From assembly GCA_016791265.1 (NCBI GenBank), contig JAEUMY010000021.1, positions 1-64,000 of the forward strand: a stretch of DNA of 64,000 nt. The letters run 5' to 3'. Shown here one piece after another: positions 26,066 to 34,426 of this stretch (the stretch's first letter is position 1; every line of letters begins with the position of its first letter). The DNA is from Betaproteobacteria bacterium (GTDB lineage Bacteria; Pseudomonadota; Gammaproteobacteria; Burkholderiales; Usitatibacteraceae). A model generated the notes under the pieces. It searched no databases and had not been told where the DNA came from. It saw only the letters and a list, made by a program, of their open reading frames with translations. A program made the translations under genes and the position numbers.

Positions 26066-26608
26066 ATGGAAGAGCCCGAGTTTATCAGCAAGAGTCAGCG
26101 CAAACGGGACGCCGACGCCCTGCAGGACCTGGGCGAAACCCTGATCCGCCTGTCTGTCGACCAGTTGAAGCGCTTCGAGCTGCCCGAAGAGCTGCTCGAG
26201 GCCGTGCTCATGGCCAAGAAGATTCCGGTGAGCAAAGGCACCGCATTCAAGCGTCAGCGCCAGTACATCGGCAAGCTCATGCGCGGCATCGACCCCGCGC
26301 CCATTCAGGAAAAGCTGAATGCGATGAAGGGCCTCTCCGACAAGGAAAATGGCCTGATGCATCGCGCTGAACATTGGCGCGAACGGCTCCTGCTGGAGCG
26401 GGATGCCCTGCCCGCCCTGTTGCGCGAGTACCCGTCCGCACCGGCCGCCGAGATCGAGCGCTTGGTCGCCGCCACGCAGACCGAGCGCATGAAGCGCCAG
26501 CCGCCCAAGCATTTCCGCGAGCTGTACAAGCTGCTGCACAGCCGATTCAAGGCGGCAGAGACGCCGGCCGCGGCAAGCCCTCCAAGCGAAGACGCTGACG
26601 ATGAGTGA
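26066..26608 (+). CDS. darP: ribosome-associated protein DarP (YjgA, DUF615)
   Basis: 180 residues from the ATG at 26066 (MEEPEFISKSQRKRDADALQDLG), the usual start of this family. The protein is acidic-basic helical throughout, with the conserved KRFELPEELLEAVLMAKKI and AFKRQRQYIGKLMR segments. DarP helps late maturation of the 50S ribosomal subunit. It overlaps the following mog gene by eight bases and is divergent from pmbA. Confidence 0.93.
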   Translation: MEEPEFISKSQRKRDADALQDLGETLIRLSVDQLKRFELPEELLEAVLMAKKIPVSKGTAFKRQRQYIGKLMRGIDPAPIQEKLNAMKGLSDKENGLMHRAEHWRERLLLERDALPALLREYPSAPAAEIERLVAATQTERMKRQPPKHFRELYKLLHSRFKAAETPAAASPPSEDADDE

Positions 26609-27194
26609 TTACGAATCTGCCCGCATCGGCCTGGTTTCCGTGAGCGACCGCGCCTCCCAAGGTGTCTACCAGGACGAAGGCATTCCCGCGCTGCGTGCCT
26701 GGCTGCAAGCTGCCGTGTTCAATCCGCTCACGTTTTTTGAGGCCGTCATTCCGGACGAGCAGCCGCTCATTGAATCGACACTGAAGCGGCTGGTCGATGA
26801 AGAGCAATGCGACCTCGTCCTGACCACCGGCGGCACTGGCCCTGCACCGCGTGACGTGACGCCCGATGCCACGCTGGCCGTGGCCGACCGCGTGATGGAC
26901 GGCTTCGGCGAACGCATGCGCCAGATCAGCCTGCGCTTCGTGCCGACCGCCATCCTGTCCCGTCAGACCGCCGTGCTGCGCGGCCGCGCGCTCATCATCA
27001 ACCTGCCCGGCCAGCCGAAAGCCATCAAGGAAACGCTGGAAGGCTTGAAGGATGCAGACGGCAAACCCATCGAAGTCGGCATCTTCGCCGCCGTGCCCTA
27101 CTGCATCGATCTCATCGGCGGGCCGTATCTGGAAACGCGCGACGAAGTGATCAAGTCGTTCCGACCCAAGAGCGCCATCCGCGCCAAGAGCTGA
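26601..27194 (+). CDS. mog: molybdopterin adenylyltransferase MogA
   Basis: 197 residues, nearly collinear with E. coli MogA (RIGLVSVSDRASQGVYQDEGIPAL at the N-terminus, VLTTGGTGPAPRDVTPDATLAVADR, RQISLRFVPTAILSRQ, INLPGQPKAIKETLEG, ending FRPKSA). It adenylylates molybdopterin before molybdenum insertion. The GGTGPAPRD loop is the substrate-binding site. Other molybdenum cofactor genes are not in the window. The start codon lies inside the darP 3' end. Confidence 0.96.
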   Translation: MSDYESARIGLVSVSDRASQGVYQDEGIPALRAWLQAAVFNPLTFFEAVIPDEQPLIESTLKRLVDEEQCDLVLTTGGTGPAPRDVTPDATLAVADRVMDGFGERMRQISLRFVPTAILSRQTAVLRGRALIINLPGQPKAIKETLEGLKDADGKPIEVGIFAAVPYCIDLIGGPYLETRDEVIKSFRPKSAIRAKS

Positions 27195-27202
27195 ATCCCT
27201 TC

Positions 27203-27214
27203 GCGAATATTCGC
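27203..27214. repeat. palindrome GCGAATATTCGC, copy 12
   Basis: First of a tandem pair, nine bases after the mog stop; flanks C and A. Confidence 0.95.
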
Positions 27215-27217
27215 ACT

Positions 27218-27229
27218 GCGAATATTCGC
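27218..27229. repeat. palindrome GCGAATATTCGC, copy 13
   Basis: Second of the tandem pair; three bases (ACT) separate it from copy 12. 14-mer form. Confidence 0.95.
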
Positions 27230-27259
27230 AACCCAATTCCCAAACCCCGAGACCCGCGC

Positions 27260-27937
27260 ATGCTCGAACACATCGAACTCACCACCGGCCCCGATCCCAA
27301 GGGCACGGTCATCTGGATGCACGGCCTTGGCGCCGATGGCTGGGACTTCGTCTCCATCGTGAAGGAACTGCAGCTGCCGGACGACCTGCCGCTCCGCTTC
27401 ATCTTCCCGCACGCGCCGACGCGGCCGGTGACCATCAACAACGGTTACGTCATGCGCGCCTGGTATGACATCTCGATGGCCGAGCTGCAGCGCCTGCCGG
27501 ATGAGCGCGGCATCCGCGAATCCCAGAAGCAGATCGAGGAACTGCTGGAACGCGAATATTCGCGTGGCGTGGCGTCCGACAAGATCGTGCTGGCCGGGTT
27601 CTCGCAGGGCGGCGCGATTGCATTGCAGACCGGCCTGCGTCACGCCAAGCCACTGGCCGGCGTGATGGCGTTGTCGACCTATCTCACACTCGGTGACAGC
27701 CTCGCCGCAGAAGCCAGCGCCGTCAACAAGAACATCCCGATTCTCATGGTCCACGGCTCGCAGGACCCGATCATCCCGCTCACCCTGGCTGAACAATCCC
27801 GCGACACGCTGAAGCAGCACGGCTACAGCGTGCGCTGGCACGACTACCCCATGCCGCACTCGGTGTGCATGGAAGAAGTGGAAGTCATCGCGGCTTGGAT
27901 TGTGGATCGCTACAAGAGCCGGATTTTGTTGGCTTGA
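27260..27937 (+). CDS. carboxylesterase/acyl-protein thioesterase-like hydrolase
   Basis: 225 residues, alpha/beta hydrolase of the phospholipase/carboxylesterase family. WMHGLGADGWDF forms the oxyanion region, GFSQGGAIAL the nucleophile elbow, VHGSQDPIIP the acid loop and MPHSVCMEE the catalytic histidine. It probably hydrolyses short-chain esters in the cytoplasm. One palindrome copy encodes Arg-Glu-Tyr-Ser-Arg just before the nucleophile strand. It follows mog by 65 bases that hold the tandem palindromes. Confidence 0.9.
   Translation: MLEHIELTTGPDPKGTVIWMHGLGADGWDFVSIVKELQLPDDLPLRFIFPHAPTRPVTINNGYVMRAWYDISMAELQRLPDERGIRESQKQIEELLEREYSRGVASDKIVLAGFSQGGAIALQTGLRHAKPLAGVMALSTYLTLGDSLAAEASAVNKNIPILMVHGSQDPIIPLTLAEQSRDTLKQHGYSVRWHDYPMPHSVCMEEVEVIAAWIVDRYKSRILLA
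27552..27563. repeat. palindrome GCGAATATTCGC, copy 14
   Basis: In the esterase gene, EYS frame; flanks extend it to ACGCGAATATTCGCGT. Confidence 0.95.
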
Positions 27938-28004
27938 ATGGGCCACCGACGTTCGCTCGGCGCATACTTCCGCTGTCGATTCATTCAGGTTCCCGGTGCT
28001 GATC

Positions 28005-28415
28005 ATGAATAGCATGAGTGTTGAAGACGCGCGCGCGTTCGCCCTGCGGTGGCTGCCCGCCTGGACGGGAAATCAACCGGAATTGCTGGCCAGCTTTTAC
28101 TCCGACGATACCTTCTATCTCGATCCGGCAATGCCAGATGGATTGCAGGGTAAGGCGCCGCTTCTGGCCTACTTTCGAAAGTTGCTGGCGAAGAATCCGG
28201 ATTGGGTCTGGTCCCAGATCGAGGCGATTCCGCTTGAGAATGGATTTCTGAACAAGTGGCATGTGACCATGCCCGTCGGCACCGAGTCATTCGAATTTGT
28301 CGGCGTGTGCCTCGTGCAGTTCAATGACGCTGGAAAGATTCGCCGCAACGAGGTCTACTTTGACCGGTCCCGGCTGCTGGCTTCGCTGCCGCGTCGTCAG
28401 GATGGCGGTGCATGA
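28005..28415 (+). CDS. SnoaL/NTF2-like protein
   Basis: 136 residues from the ATG at 28005 (a second ATG follows at 28014). The pattern is that of a cone-shaped NTF2 fold: an N-terminal helix pair (VEDARAFALRWLPAWTGN), FYSDDTFYLDPAMPDGLQGKAPLLAYFRKLL, then beta strands ending in FNDAGKIRRNEVYFDRSRLLASL. Members are ketosteroid isomerase-like enzymes, polyketide cyclases or non-catalytic; the substrate cannot be told. It lies 67 bases after the esterase gene on the same strand. Confidence 0.75.
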   Translation: MNSMSVEDARAFALRWLPAWTGNQPELLASFYSDDTFYLDPAMPDGLQGKAPLLAYFRKLLAKNPDWVWSQIEAIPLENGFLNKWHVTMPVGTESFEFVGVCLVQFNDAGKIRRNEVYFDRSRLLASLPRRQDGGA

Positions 28416-28518
28416 CGCGGCCACCACGCCGTCGATCGAGGCTGGAACACTGCGTAGAGCTGCGGTGCGTCGCAACGCCTTGAAATAAGAAGCACCGGAC
28501 CCGCACCCGTCAAGCATG

Positions 28519-29022
28519 TCAGACGGCTGAAAAAGCCGGATGGTACTTCGCCATTCCAGTGATTCCTTTCAGGGCGTATGGCTGCAACTCAATCAGCATG
28601 AACACTTCATCGGGCACCTCGTACTGGGTGGAGATGCCAAAGCGACTGGCGGGAGAAAACCCGAAACGCGGGTAGTACTCAGGGTGCCCAAGCACCACCA
28701 CTGCGACCACGCCCAGGCGCCGGCAACAGTCAAGGCCGGATTCCACGAGGGCGGATCCGATGCCGTTGCGTCGTCGCGCTGGGACAACCGCCATGGGACC
28801 CAGCCCCATCAAACTCAATTCCGGACGGCCAGGCAAGCTGACAGGCGAAAGTAGGAGATGCCCCGCTATTTCATCGTTGTCCTCGGCGACCAGCTCAACA
28901 ATTGGTCTCGCCAGTTCCCGCAACGCATCGACCAGGTTCGCTTCCACCGGCGAGTCGAACACCGCCAGATTGAGTGCATGCACCCGCGCATGGTCCCGAT
29001 ATTCAGCAGGCCGAATCAGCAT
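28519..29022 (-). CDS. GNAT family N-acetyltransferase
   Basis: 167 residues from the ATG at 29022 (MLIRPAEYRDHARVHAL). The acetyl-CoA binding motif is VVPARRRNGIGSALVESGL, preceded by the beta-4 strand LMGLGPMAV. GHPEYYPRFGFSPASRFGI is the substrate-side segment typical of the YhbS-like subgroup (COG3153). Substrate unknown. The gene is alone, transcribed toward the NTF2-like gene. Confidence 0.85.
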   Translation of the reverse strand: MLIRPAEYRDHARVHALNLAVFDSPVEANLVDALRELARPIVELVAEDNDEIAGHLLLSPVSLPGRPELSLMGLGPMAVVPARRRNGIGSALVESGLDCCRRLGVVAVVVLGHPEYYPRFGFSPASRFGISTQYEVPDEVFMLIELQPYALKGITGMAKYHPAFSAV

Positions 29023-29032
29023 GACGCATCCT

Positions 29033-29268
29033 TCAAAGGAAACATGGCGAGGCACAAGCGGAGCTGCGAATATTCGCGCCCAGCCAATACACCGTCCGAG
29101 CCAGTGCCTCGCGCCGCCCTTGTCCGGTGCCGATGATGAAGCACAGTGTGGCGGCCAACACCAGCGCCGTCAGCACGATGCCCTGCCAGACTCCGCCGCC
29201 GATTGAGCGCGCGAGTCAGGGCGTGTGCATGAAGCGCATTTGCGGTCAGCAAGATCAGCCGACTTCAT
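29033..29268 (-). pseudogene. possible gene remnant behind the methyltransferase gene
   Basis: An ATG at 29268 overlaps the upstream stop as ATGA and opens a 32-codon frame (MKSADLADRKCASCTRP...). A different frame then shows a convincing membrane-like stretch (GVWQGIVLTALVLAATLCF and RTVYWLGANIRSS) down to a stop at 29033-29035, but with no start codon. Two short overlapping frames of this kind suggest a decayed or frameshifted gene. The start slightly resembles pterin dehydratases, but nothing downstream supports that. Confidence 0.3.
29066..29077. repeat. palindrome GCGAATATTCGC, copy 15
   Basis: Between the acetyltransferase and methyltransferase genes, in the possible remnant (ANIR frame there); flanks T and G. 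Confidence 0.95.
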
Positions 29269-29795
29269 TTTCGCGATCTCGGAGCCAATCGCCACGGAGG
29301 CCAGAGCCAGCGAGGGACACTCGCCACGTATTCGGGCCACTGTCGCGGGTGCATTCGAGCCAGCGTCGGCTCTTCAAACCGGACCACCCGCAGATGAAAT
29401 CCCAGGGCCAAACCAGCGGCGTAGAGCCACAGACCAAACATCGAACTCCATATCGCCCAGCCCACCACAACCAGGATGACAGCGAGATACATGGGGTTTC
29501 GAGTGAAACGATAGAGGCCACGGACAACCAAGCGGGTCGGTGGCGCCCAAGGCGCCAATGTGCCTCGGCCCGCGATGTGGAAATCCAGAACACACCAGAT
29601 CAAGCAGGCACTCCCAACAGTCAAGAGAACGAGGCCACCCGTCACGGACAGTCTTCCACCCGCGCCAACAATCCAGACGAGCGGGACGGCATAGGCGACC
29701 ACTCCCGGCAGCAACATGAAAGCCAAGACTGCCTTGCCGATCACGGGTTTCCCACCTTCTGTCCCAGTCTCATGATTCCAGACACCGCCTGCCAT
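29265..29795 (-). CDS. isoprenylcysteine methyltransferase-like membrane protein
   Basis: 176 residues from the ATG at 29795. A GTG at 29744 with GAAGGTGGG upstream is an equally good start (159 residues). Four or five membrane segments are visible (AVLAFMLLPGVVAYAVPLVW, GLVLLTVGSACLIWCVLDF, YLAVILVVVGWAIW, LWLYAAGLALGFHL). RGLYRFTRNPMYLAV and FEEPTLARM are the signature of the ICMT/PEMT methyltransferase superfamily (SAM-binding His/Arg-Asn-Pro and Glu). The substrate, a lipid or small hydrophobic thiol, cannot be inferred. Confidence 0.8.
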   Translation of the reverse strand: MAGGVWNHETGTEGGKPVIGKAVLAFMLLPGVVAYAVPLVWIVGAGGRLSVTGGLVLLTVGSACLIWCVLDFHIAGRGTLAPWAPPTRLVVRGLYRFTRNPMYLAVILVVVGWAIWSSMFGLWLYAAGLALGFHLRVVRFEEPTLARMHPRQWPEYVASVPRWLWPPWRLAPRSRK

Positions 29796-30017
29796 CTCTC
29801 CAATTCGCTTCGCTCTGCATTGCGATCTCGCCGCCAAGACTGAATCGTCCGTGGCCGATCGAGTTGTGCCGGCATCATGGTATGAGCACTCATGCGCTGC
29901 CGTCCACGGCGTTTCGACGACCTGACGCCAATTGGCCGCGGAGCACGCGCTTGGGTGACCCATCGACTTCCATGTGGCGCTCTGCCAACGTCAAGACCGT
30001 CTTCAAAGTGACGATTC

Positions 30018-30686
30018 TCAAGACGCGCCCCAAGTCCTCCGGCTCACCGGCACTGGACGACGTGTCACCCGCATTTCCTGGCGCAGGGTCCAAGTTCGCC
30101 CGTCGGCCAGGTCTTCGGCGCGCCAGCGAAAGCGGTCCGGCTCGATTTCGTAGAACACCCATCGAAAGCGGTGGCCCTCTTCGTCCACACCTTCCTGCAG
30201 GATCTCGCCGTTCTGAAAGCTTGCCGTCATGGTGAACAAGCTGTGGCTGACGGGATTGATCCAGACGATTCGCCAACGACTCCCGGACGCGTCGGGAAAC
30301 CGCAAAGTCGTGCCGTACGGACGCGCACCCGTTCCGGCCTGACTACGCTGCGAACGCGCGGGCACGATCCACACGTCTTGCACCGCGCGTCCTTCCAGTG
30401 CCCAGGAAAATATCCATTCACCCCTCTGCCGAACAGGTGGCTTGTCGGGTGGATATGCAATGACATCGACATCCCAGGCGTCAACAAACTGTCCATACAT
30501 TCTCAAGGCGTCTTCGCGCCCGGCACTGGGCTCGAACGACAACAGAGCCTGTGCCATGTCGTCGATCAGCGGCAGTGATGAAACCGACGCGGATGGACTC
30601 GCCACAGGCATTGAGACATCCCGGCGCTCGTCTCCCTGTGAGAGGCAGGCGCTCAGGAACAATCCGGAAAGTCCGGCAGACCGCAA
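30018..30686 (-). CDS. hypothetical lipoprotein
   Basis: About 222 residues if translation begins at the TTG at 30686, which gives a short signal with lipobox LFLSAC. An ATG at 30611 is the safer but signal-less start. The mature protein has a Trp-rich beta pattern (GEWIFSWALEGRAVQDVWIVPA, RFRWVFYEIEPDRFRWRAEDLADG), reminiscent of calycin-type domains seen in small secreted hypothetical proteins. It begins 16 bases after the PDZ-hydrolase gene on the same strand, so they probably form an operon. Function unknown. Confidence 0.6.
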   Translation of the reverse strand: MRSAGLSGLFLSACLSQGDERRDVSMPVASPSASVSSLPLIDDMAQALLSFEPSAGREDALRMYGQFVDAWDVDVIAYPPDKPPVRQRGEWIFSWALEGRAVQDVWIVPARSQRSQAGTGARPYGTTLRFPDASGSRWRIVWINPVSHSLFTMTASFQNGEILQEGVDEEGHRFRWVFYEIEPDRFRWRAEDLADGRTWTLRQEMRVTRRPVPVSRRTWGAS

Positions 30687-30702
30687 GATCGCACGAGCAT
30701 TT

Positions 30703-32025
30703 TCACCGGGCCTGCTCCCGCATCCAGCGCATGATGTCCCGCACGGGCGACGGCGTGTAGCGTCCGCCTTCATCAGCGAAGGCGGCGGCGGGTGAGTCGA
30801 ACACTTCAAAGTGGTGATTCATCCGCGGCACGACAATCAAGCGCGCGTTGCCGGGGCGGCGACCATTGACCGTGTCCACAATGCGCTTCTGGTCGTCCAG
30901 CGACATGATCCAGTCGTATTCACCGTACACGACCAGCACGGGAACTTGGACGGCGTCCCATGCGGCGGCGATGTTCAGGGCCTGCAGCTGGTGAAAGTAC
31001 CTTGCTGGCCGTCCGTACTGGTGCGTCGGCGATTCGCTCCACAGGGCCTTGAACTCGGGCCTTCGGCCAATGACTTCACCCGGTGAGACGCGTCCATTCA
31101 GGTAGAGCACCTGGAATTCGGCATATCCGCGCATTGCTTCATTGATCTCCCCAGGCGTGCGCCCGATGAACGCCAAGCGGTTGCGCTCGAATTCGAGCAT
31201 GTGCTCCAACCACGTCTTGTAGAAACCGCCGGAAACGACGATTCCCTTGAGGGCTGTCTCGCGGGCCAACAGGGGTGCCAACGACGCGCCGATGCTGCCG
31301 CCAAACAGGAAAATGCGTTCACGATCGATGCCTGGCATCGCGGAGACGGCACCGAGAGCCGCGCGAAAGCCCGCCAGATCCGCCTCCAGGTCGGCATCCA
31401 CGCACAGCGGGCCTGTGCTGTCACCCAGCCCGGCTTTTTCGACCCGGATGACCGCCCAGCCCGATTCCCGAACCAGATCGAGCAGCATTCGGCCCCAGCC
31501 ATCTTGCGGGCCCGCCGGGTTTTCGACGGGATCGCAGCTCAGCCACGGGATGAACACAACAACAGGGAGCTTCGCGGCGCCCTCAGGGCGTGTGACGACC
31601 ATTTGAACGTCGAAGCCGGCCGCGGTGCGCGCTGAGGCACGTCGAACCTCAATGCCGGGGTGCGACTCGAACGCCAACGCGCGTGGCCGAAACTTCAGCT
31701 CGACGGATCGCCCGTTGCGTTCCACGTTGACCGACAAGTCACGACCCGCCTTGCTCTGCTGGCGGGCGCGAAAGGCATCGAGGCCGCTGCGAACGGGTTG
31801 CCCGTTGATGGACACCACTCGATCCCCTGCCAGCATGCCTGCCTGCTCCGCCGGGGAGCCAGCCTGCACGCTGGCAATCGTGATCGCACCGCTGCGAGCA
31901 CTCAATGAGAATTGCCAGTCGGCCTGACGAGGCAGCTCCTGGCTCACCCCTGCGCCGGAAAAACTCAGCAGCAACAGGCCGAGCGCGACAGCGGCGCTGC
32001 GCCAAACGATGAAAAAAAAGTCCAT
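30703..32025 (-). CDS. exported PDZ-domain alpha/beta hydrolase
   Basis: 440 residues from the ATG at 32025 (AAGGAG nine bases upstream). A signal peptide covers about 1-28. A PDZ domain follows at about 40-105 (SVQAGSPAEQAGMLAGDRVVSINGQPV). The hydrolase domain has FIPWLSCDP, the nucleophile elbow FGGSIGAS, the acid loop VYGEYDWIM and the histidine in RMNHHFEV. PDZ plus peptidase-like hydrolase is an envelope architecture; a peptide or ester substrate in the periplasm is plausible but unproven. The divergence from the AraC-type regulator upstream is short (89 bases, same strand), hinting at control by it. Confidence 0.8.
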   Translation of the reverse strand: MDFFFIVWRSAAVALGLLLLSFSGAGVSQELPRQADWQFSLSARSGAITIASVQAGSPAEQAGMLAGDRVVSINGQPVRSGLDAFRARQQSKAGRDLSVNVERNGRSVELKFRPRALAFESHPGIEVRRASARTAAGFDVQMVVTRPEGAAKLPVVVFIPWLSCDPVENPAGPQDGWGRMLLDLVRESGWAVIRVEKAGLGDSTGPLCVDADLEADLAGFRAALGAVSAMPGIDRERIFLFGGSIGASLAPLLARETALKGIVVSGGFYKTWLEHMLEFERNRLAFIGRTPGEINEAMRGYAEFQVLYLNGRVSPGEVIGRRPEFKALWSESPTHQYGRPARYFHQLQALNIAAAWDAVQVPVLVVYGEYDWIMSLDDQKRIVDTVNGRRPGNARLIVVPRMNHHFEVFDSPAAAFADEGGRYTPSPVRDIMRWMREQAR

Positions 32026-32114
32026 GTCTGCTCCTTGGTTGTGTCCGCGCGGCAGCGCGAGCATCACCAGCTTGCAGATCGAGTCGCTTCAGGTCTGAGC
32101 GAATTCGGAATTGA

Positions 32115-33242
32115 TCAGGCCGTCTTCGGATCCGGTGCGCAATTCGCCTCCGAGTGAATCGTCGACGGCCGCGTCGAGATTTTGGCGTTGTTGCCCGAAC
32201 GATAGGCTGTTGGGGTCATGCCGAACCGCTGACGAAACGCCCGATTGAACGGGCCGATGGAGCCATAGCCCACGTCCAACGCGATGGACAGCACCGGTAG
32301 CTGCGGCTGCGACAATAGTCGTGGCGCCGCTTCACTCAATCGGTAGTGATGCAGGAAGTCGTTGAAGTTCCGGTAGCCGATGCCGCGGTTGATCGCACGG
32401 CGTACCAGGTACTCCTGCGACCCGACGGCTCGTGCCAAGGCGGCAACCGTCATGTTCTCTGTTCGGTAAATGCGCTTCCCCTCCATCGCTTCGACGATTC
32501 TGCGGACCAGCGCCTCATCGACCGCCGGCGTTTGCCTGACCTCAGTACGCCGCCAGGCCGTCGTGGCCGCTTCATCAATGTCGGACGTTCCTGATGGAAG
32601 AGCCGCTGATGGCCCTTCGGCCACACCTGACTGCGCCAAGGCGAGACTCGCGACCAAGGACGCCACGAAGAGCATGGCGACATGCACCCGCGCCCAATCC
32701 GCCGGCAGCTGCCCGCCAAACAGGGCCATCAACGCGATACCGGCAAAGCCATAGATTGCGACCCCGGCGACAAACCATGCACGCCAACGACGGCGCACCT
32801 CCACAAGATCGCCGGCTCGTTGCCGAAGCAGCCGAACGGGCGGCCACGCCAAGAGTGCGATGACCATCGCCGTGTACAACCCATGCACCCAAGCCTGACG
32901 CAGAGGCGGCTGGACCAACTCATGCCACCCGCCAACGATCCAGACTGCCGCCAAAACCCACGCATGTCGCGGCCCCAGCCTGAAGTCATCGTCAAAGATC
33001 GCTTCAGTGAACATCCAGAACCAAACGGGGGTGGCCACGCAGAGCAACGTAAGGGGAATCTCGGCCAGTCCGAGCTCGGCGCTGCGTGTCGATGTGATGC
33101 AAAACGCTGCGAGCCCCAAGGGAAGCATGGCGGCGATGCGGAGCGCAGGCATACCTACCGCGCCGCGCCTCAGCAACAACAAAGCGACGAAGGCGAGCTG
33201 CGTTGCCGCCATCGACCTCAAGACTATGTCTACCGTTTCCAT
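32115..33242 (-). CDS. membrane-anchored AraC-family transcriptional regulator
   Basis: 375 residues. The first ~215 are hydrophobic with about seven membrane segments (for example LAFVALLLLRRG, RIAAMLPLGLAAFCI, HAWVLAAVWIVGGW, VAGVAIYGFAGIALMALFGG). The C-terminal 130 residues are a double helix-turn-helix AraC domain (MTVAALARAVGSQEYLVRRAINR and LPVLSIALDVGYGSIGPFNRAFRQRFGMTPTAYR). This is a one-component sensor that binds DNA from the membrane. The likely target is the adjacent PDZ-hydrolase/lipoprotein pair. The signal is unknown. Confidence 0.88.
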   Translation of the reverse strand: METVDIVLRSMAATQLAFVALLLLRRGAVGMPALRIAAMLPLGLAAFCITSTRSAELGLAEIPLTLLCVATPVWFWMFTEAIFDDDFRLGPRHAWVLAAVWIVGGWHELVQPPLRQAWVHGLYTAMVIALLAWPPVRLLRQRAGDLVEVRRRWRAWFVAGVAIYGFAGIALMALFGGQLPADWARVHVAMLFVASLVASLALAQSGVAEGPSAALPSGTSDIDEAATTAWRRTEVRQTPAVDEALVRRIVEAMEGKRIYRTENMTVAALARAVGSQEYLVRRAINRGIGYRNFNDFLHHYRLSEAAPRLLSQPQLPVLSIALDVGYGSIGPFNRAFRQRFGMTPTAYRSGNNAKISTRPSTIHSEANCAPDPKTA

Positions 33243-33565
33243 CAGGCGTTCTCCCGGTCAAAGGATTTTTCAATTGTTGACGGATCAAGATTAGCGCCGA
33301 TTGGCGCTGCGGCACAGCGGATTCGAGTGCAATTTGAGTCCAGTTTCTGGCCGATTTCAAAATCGGCGCGATCTGTACTCGATGCAGGAAGGCCGATTCA
33401 GAGCGACTCCTGCAAGTTCGACACTTGTTTGGCTGCGGCTCGCGCGCTGAACGCACCCATCCCGATGGGTGGGTTCCGGCTGCTCAGGACCGGGCGGTGT
33501 ACGGCCTCTGCACTCGCTGCATCCGGCGTCGATTCAGACGCTTCTTTGGGCCCTTTCGCCTGGGG
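33243..33565. other. intergenic region upstream of the AraC-type gene
   Basis: 323 bases without a supported gene. It holds two short inverted repeats that could bind a regulator: AGCGCC-GATT-GGCGCT (33293-33308) and GCCGATTT-CA-AAATCGGC (33350-33367), about 50 and 110 bases upstream of the regulator start. Confidence 0.4.
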
Positions 33566-34381
33566 TTACCCCGCGCGCCCGGCCTTGGAATGGAAATAGG
33601 CTCTATTGGAAACCAGCGAGAAGGCCGTCAACAGTACGACAGTCCCGATAAGCGCGAGTGAAGCCGGCGCAAAAAGGTTGTTTCGAACACTGGCGAAAGT
33701 AAGAACGAACACGAGGAGCGAGAGATTGGTCAGAACGCAGAGGATGCGCAACATGCGCGTCGAGTTGGCGTCATGTGAACGCATCAGATTGATGAACCCC
33801 GCATACCAAAGAGCCATACCCCCGGTCACAAACCAAAGCGCGGTCGTGGAGAGCTGCTGAAACGAGAGTGGCGCGGCGATGAAGTTGTGGACGCACCCGA
33901 ACAACACCAGACTCCAGCCGAGCGCACGATCAACAGTGCGAATTGCAACTGCGAGTCTGGGCGTCTCGTGGCCTGGAGATGCCTCGCTTGCGACATCTGA
34001 CTGGAGGGCTTGGTCGCCTTCAAAGAGCGGGTCGGGCGGAAAGTGCGCCTCCGCCATCTCTTTCCCGGTGGGCGCACCTACCAATCGCAGGTAGCGCGCC
34101 CGGGGTTCCCCAGTCCATCCATTGACGCCTCGCTGGGGCAGCCAGACCGCATGGACATAGACAGCGAACCCGAGAAGCGCTCCCAGCATGCCAAACGCGT
34201 AGACGCGACCTGCCATCTGGGACAGCAATACGATGATTGAAGTCACGATCAGTACTTTCAGCGCTCGCTTCCACCGCGGTTTGTGCATCTCGAAATGCCC
34301 GAACAGCACATTGCCCAAAGCGAACAGGCCCAGCACGACCGCCGCGTCAAACCACGGCGTTTCCGGAATCCAGTTGGTCAT
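33566..34381 (-). CDS. hypothetical multi-pass membrane protein
   Basis: 271 residues from the ATG at 34381, preceded by a purine-rich GAGGAGAAGGGAG. Two membrane blocks are joined by a charged loop of about 70 residues (GWTGEPRARYLRLVGAPTG...). The N-terminal block has three segments (DAAVVLGLFALGNVLF, ALKVLIVTSIIVLLS, GMLGALLGFAVYVHAVWLP); the C-terminal block has four (ALGWSLVLFGCVHNFIAAPL, LWFVTGGMALWYAGFINLM, ILCVLTNLSLLVFVLTFA, LALIGTVVLLTAFSLV). Each block looks like a small membrane protein on its own, so a fusion is possible. Family and function not recognised. Confidence 0.65.
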   Translation of the reverse strand: MTNWIPETPWFDAAVVLGLFALGNVLFGHFEMHKPRWKRALKVLIVTSIIVLLSQMAGRVYAFGMLGALLGFAVYVHAVWLPQRGVNGWTGEPRARYLRLVGAPTGKEMAEAHFPPDPLFEGDQALQSDVASEASPGHETPRLAVAIRTVDRALGWSLVLFGCVHNFIAAPLSFQQLSTTALWFVTGGMALWYAGFINLMRSHDANSTRMLRILCVLTNLSLLVFVLTFASVRNNLFAPASLALIGTVVLLTAFSLVSNRAYFHSKAGRAG

Positions 34382-34426
34382 CTCCCTTCTCCTCTTTCCT
34401 TCGGAGTTGTGCGCCGTCACCCCAGT

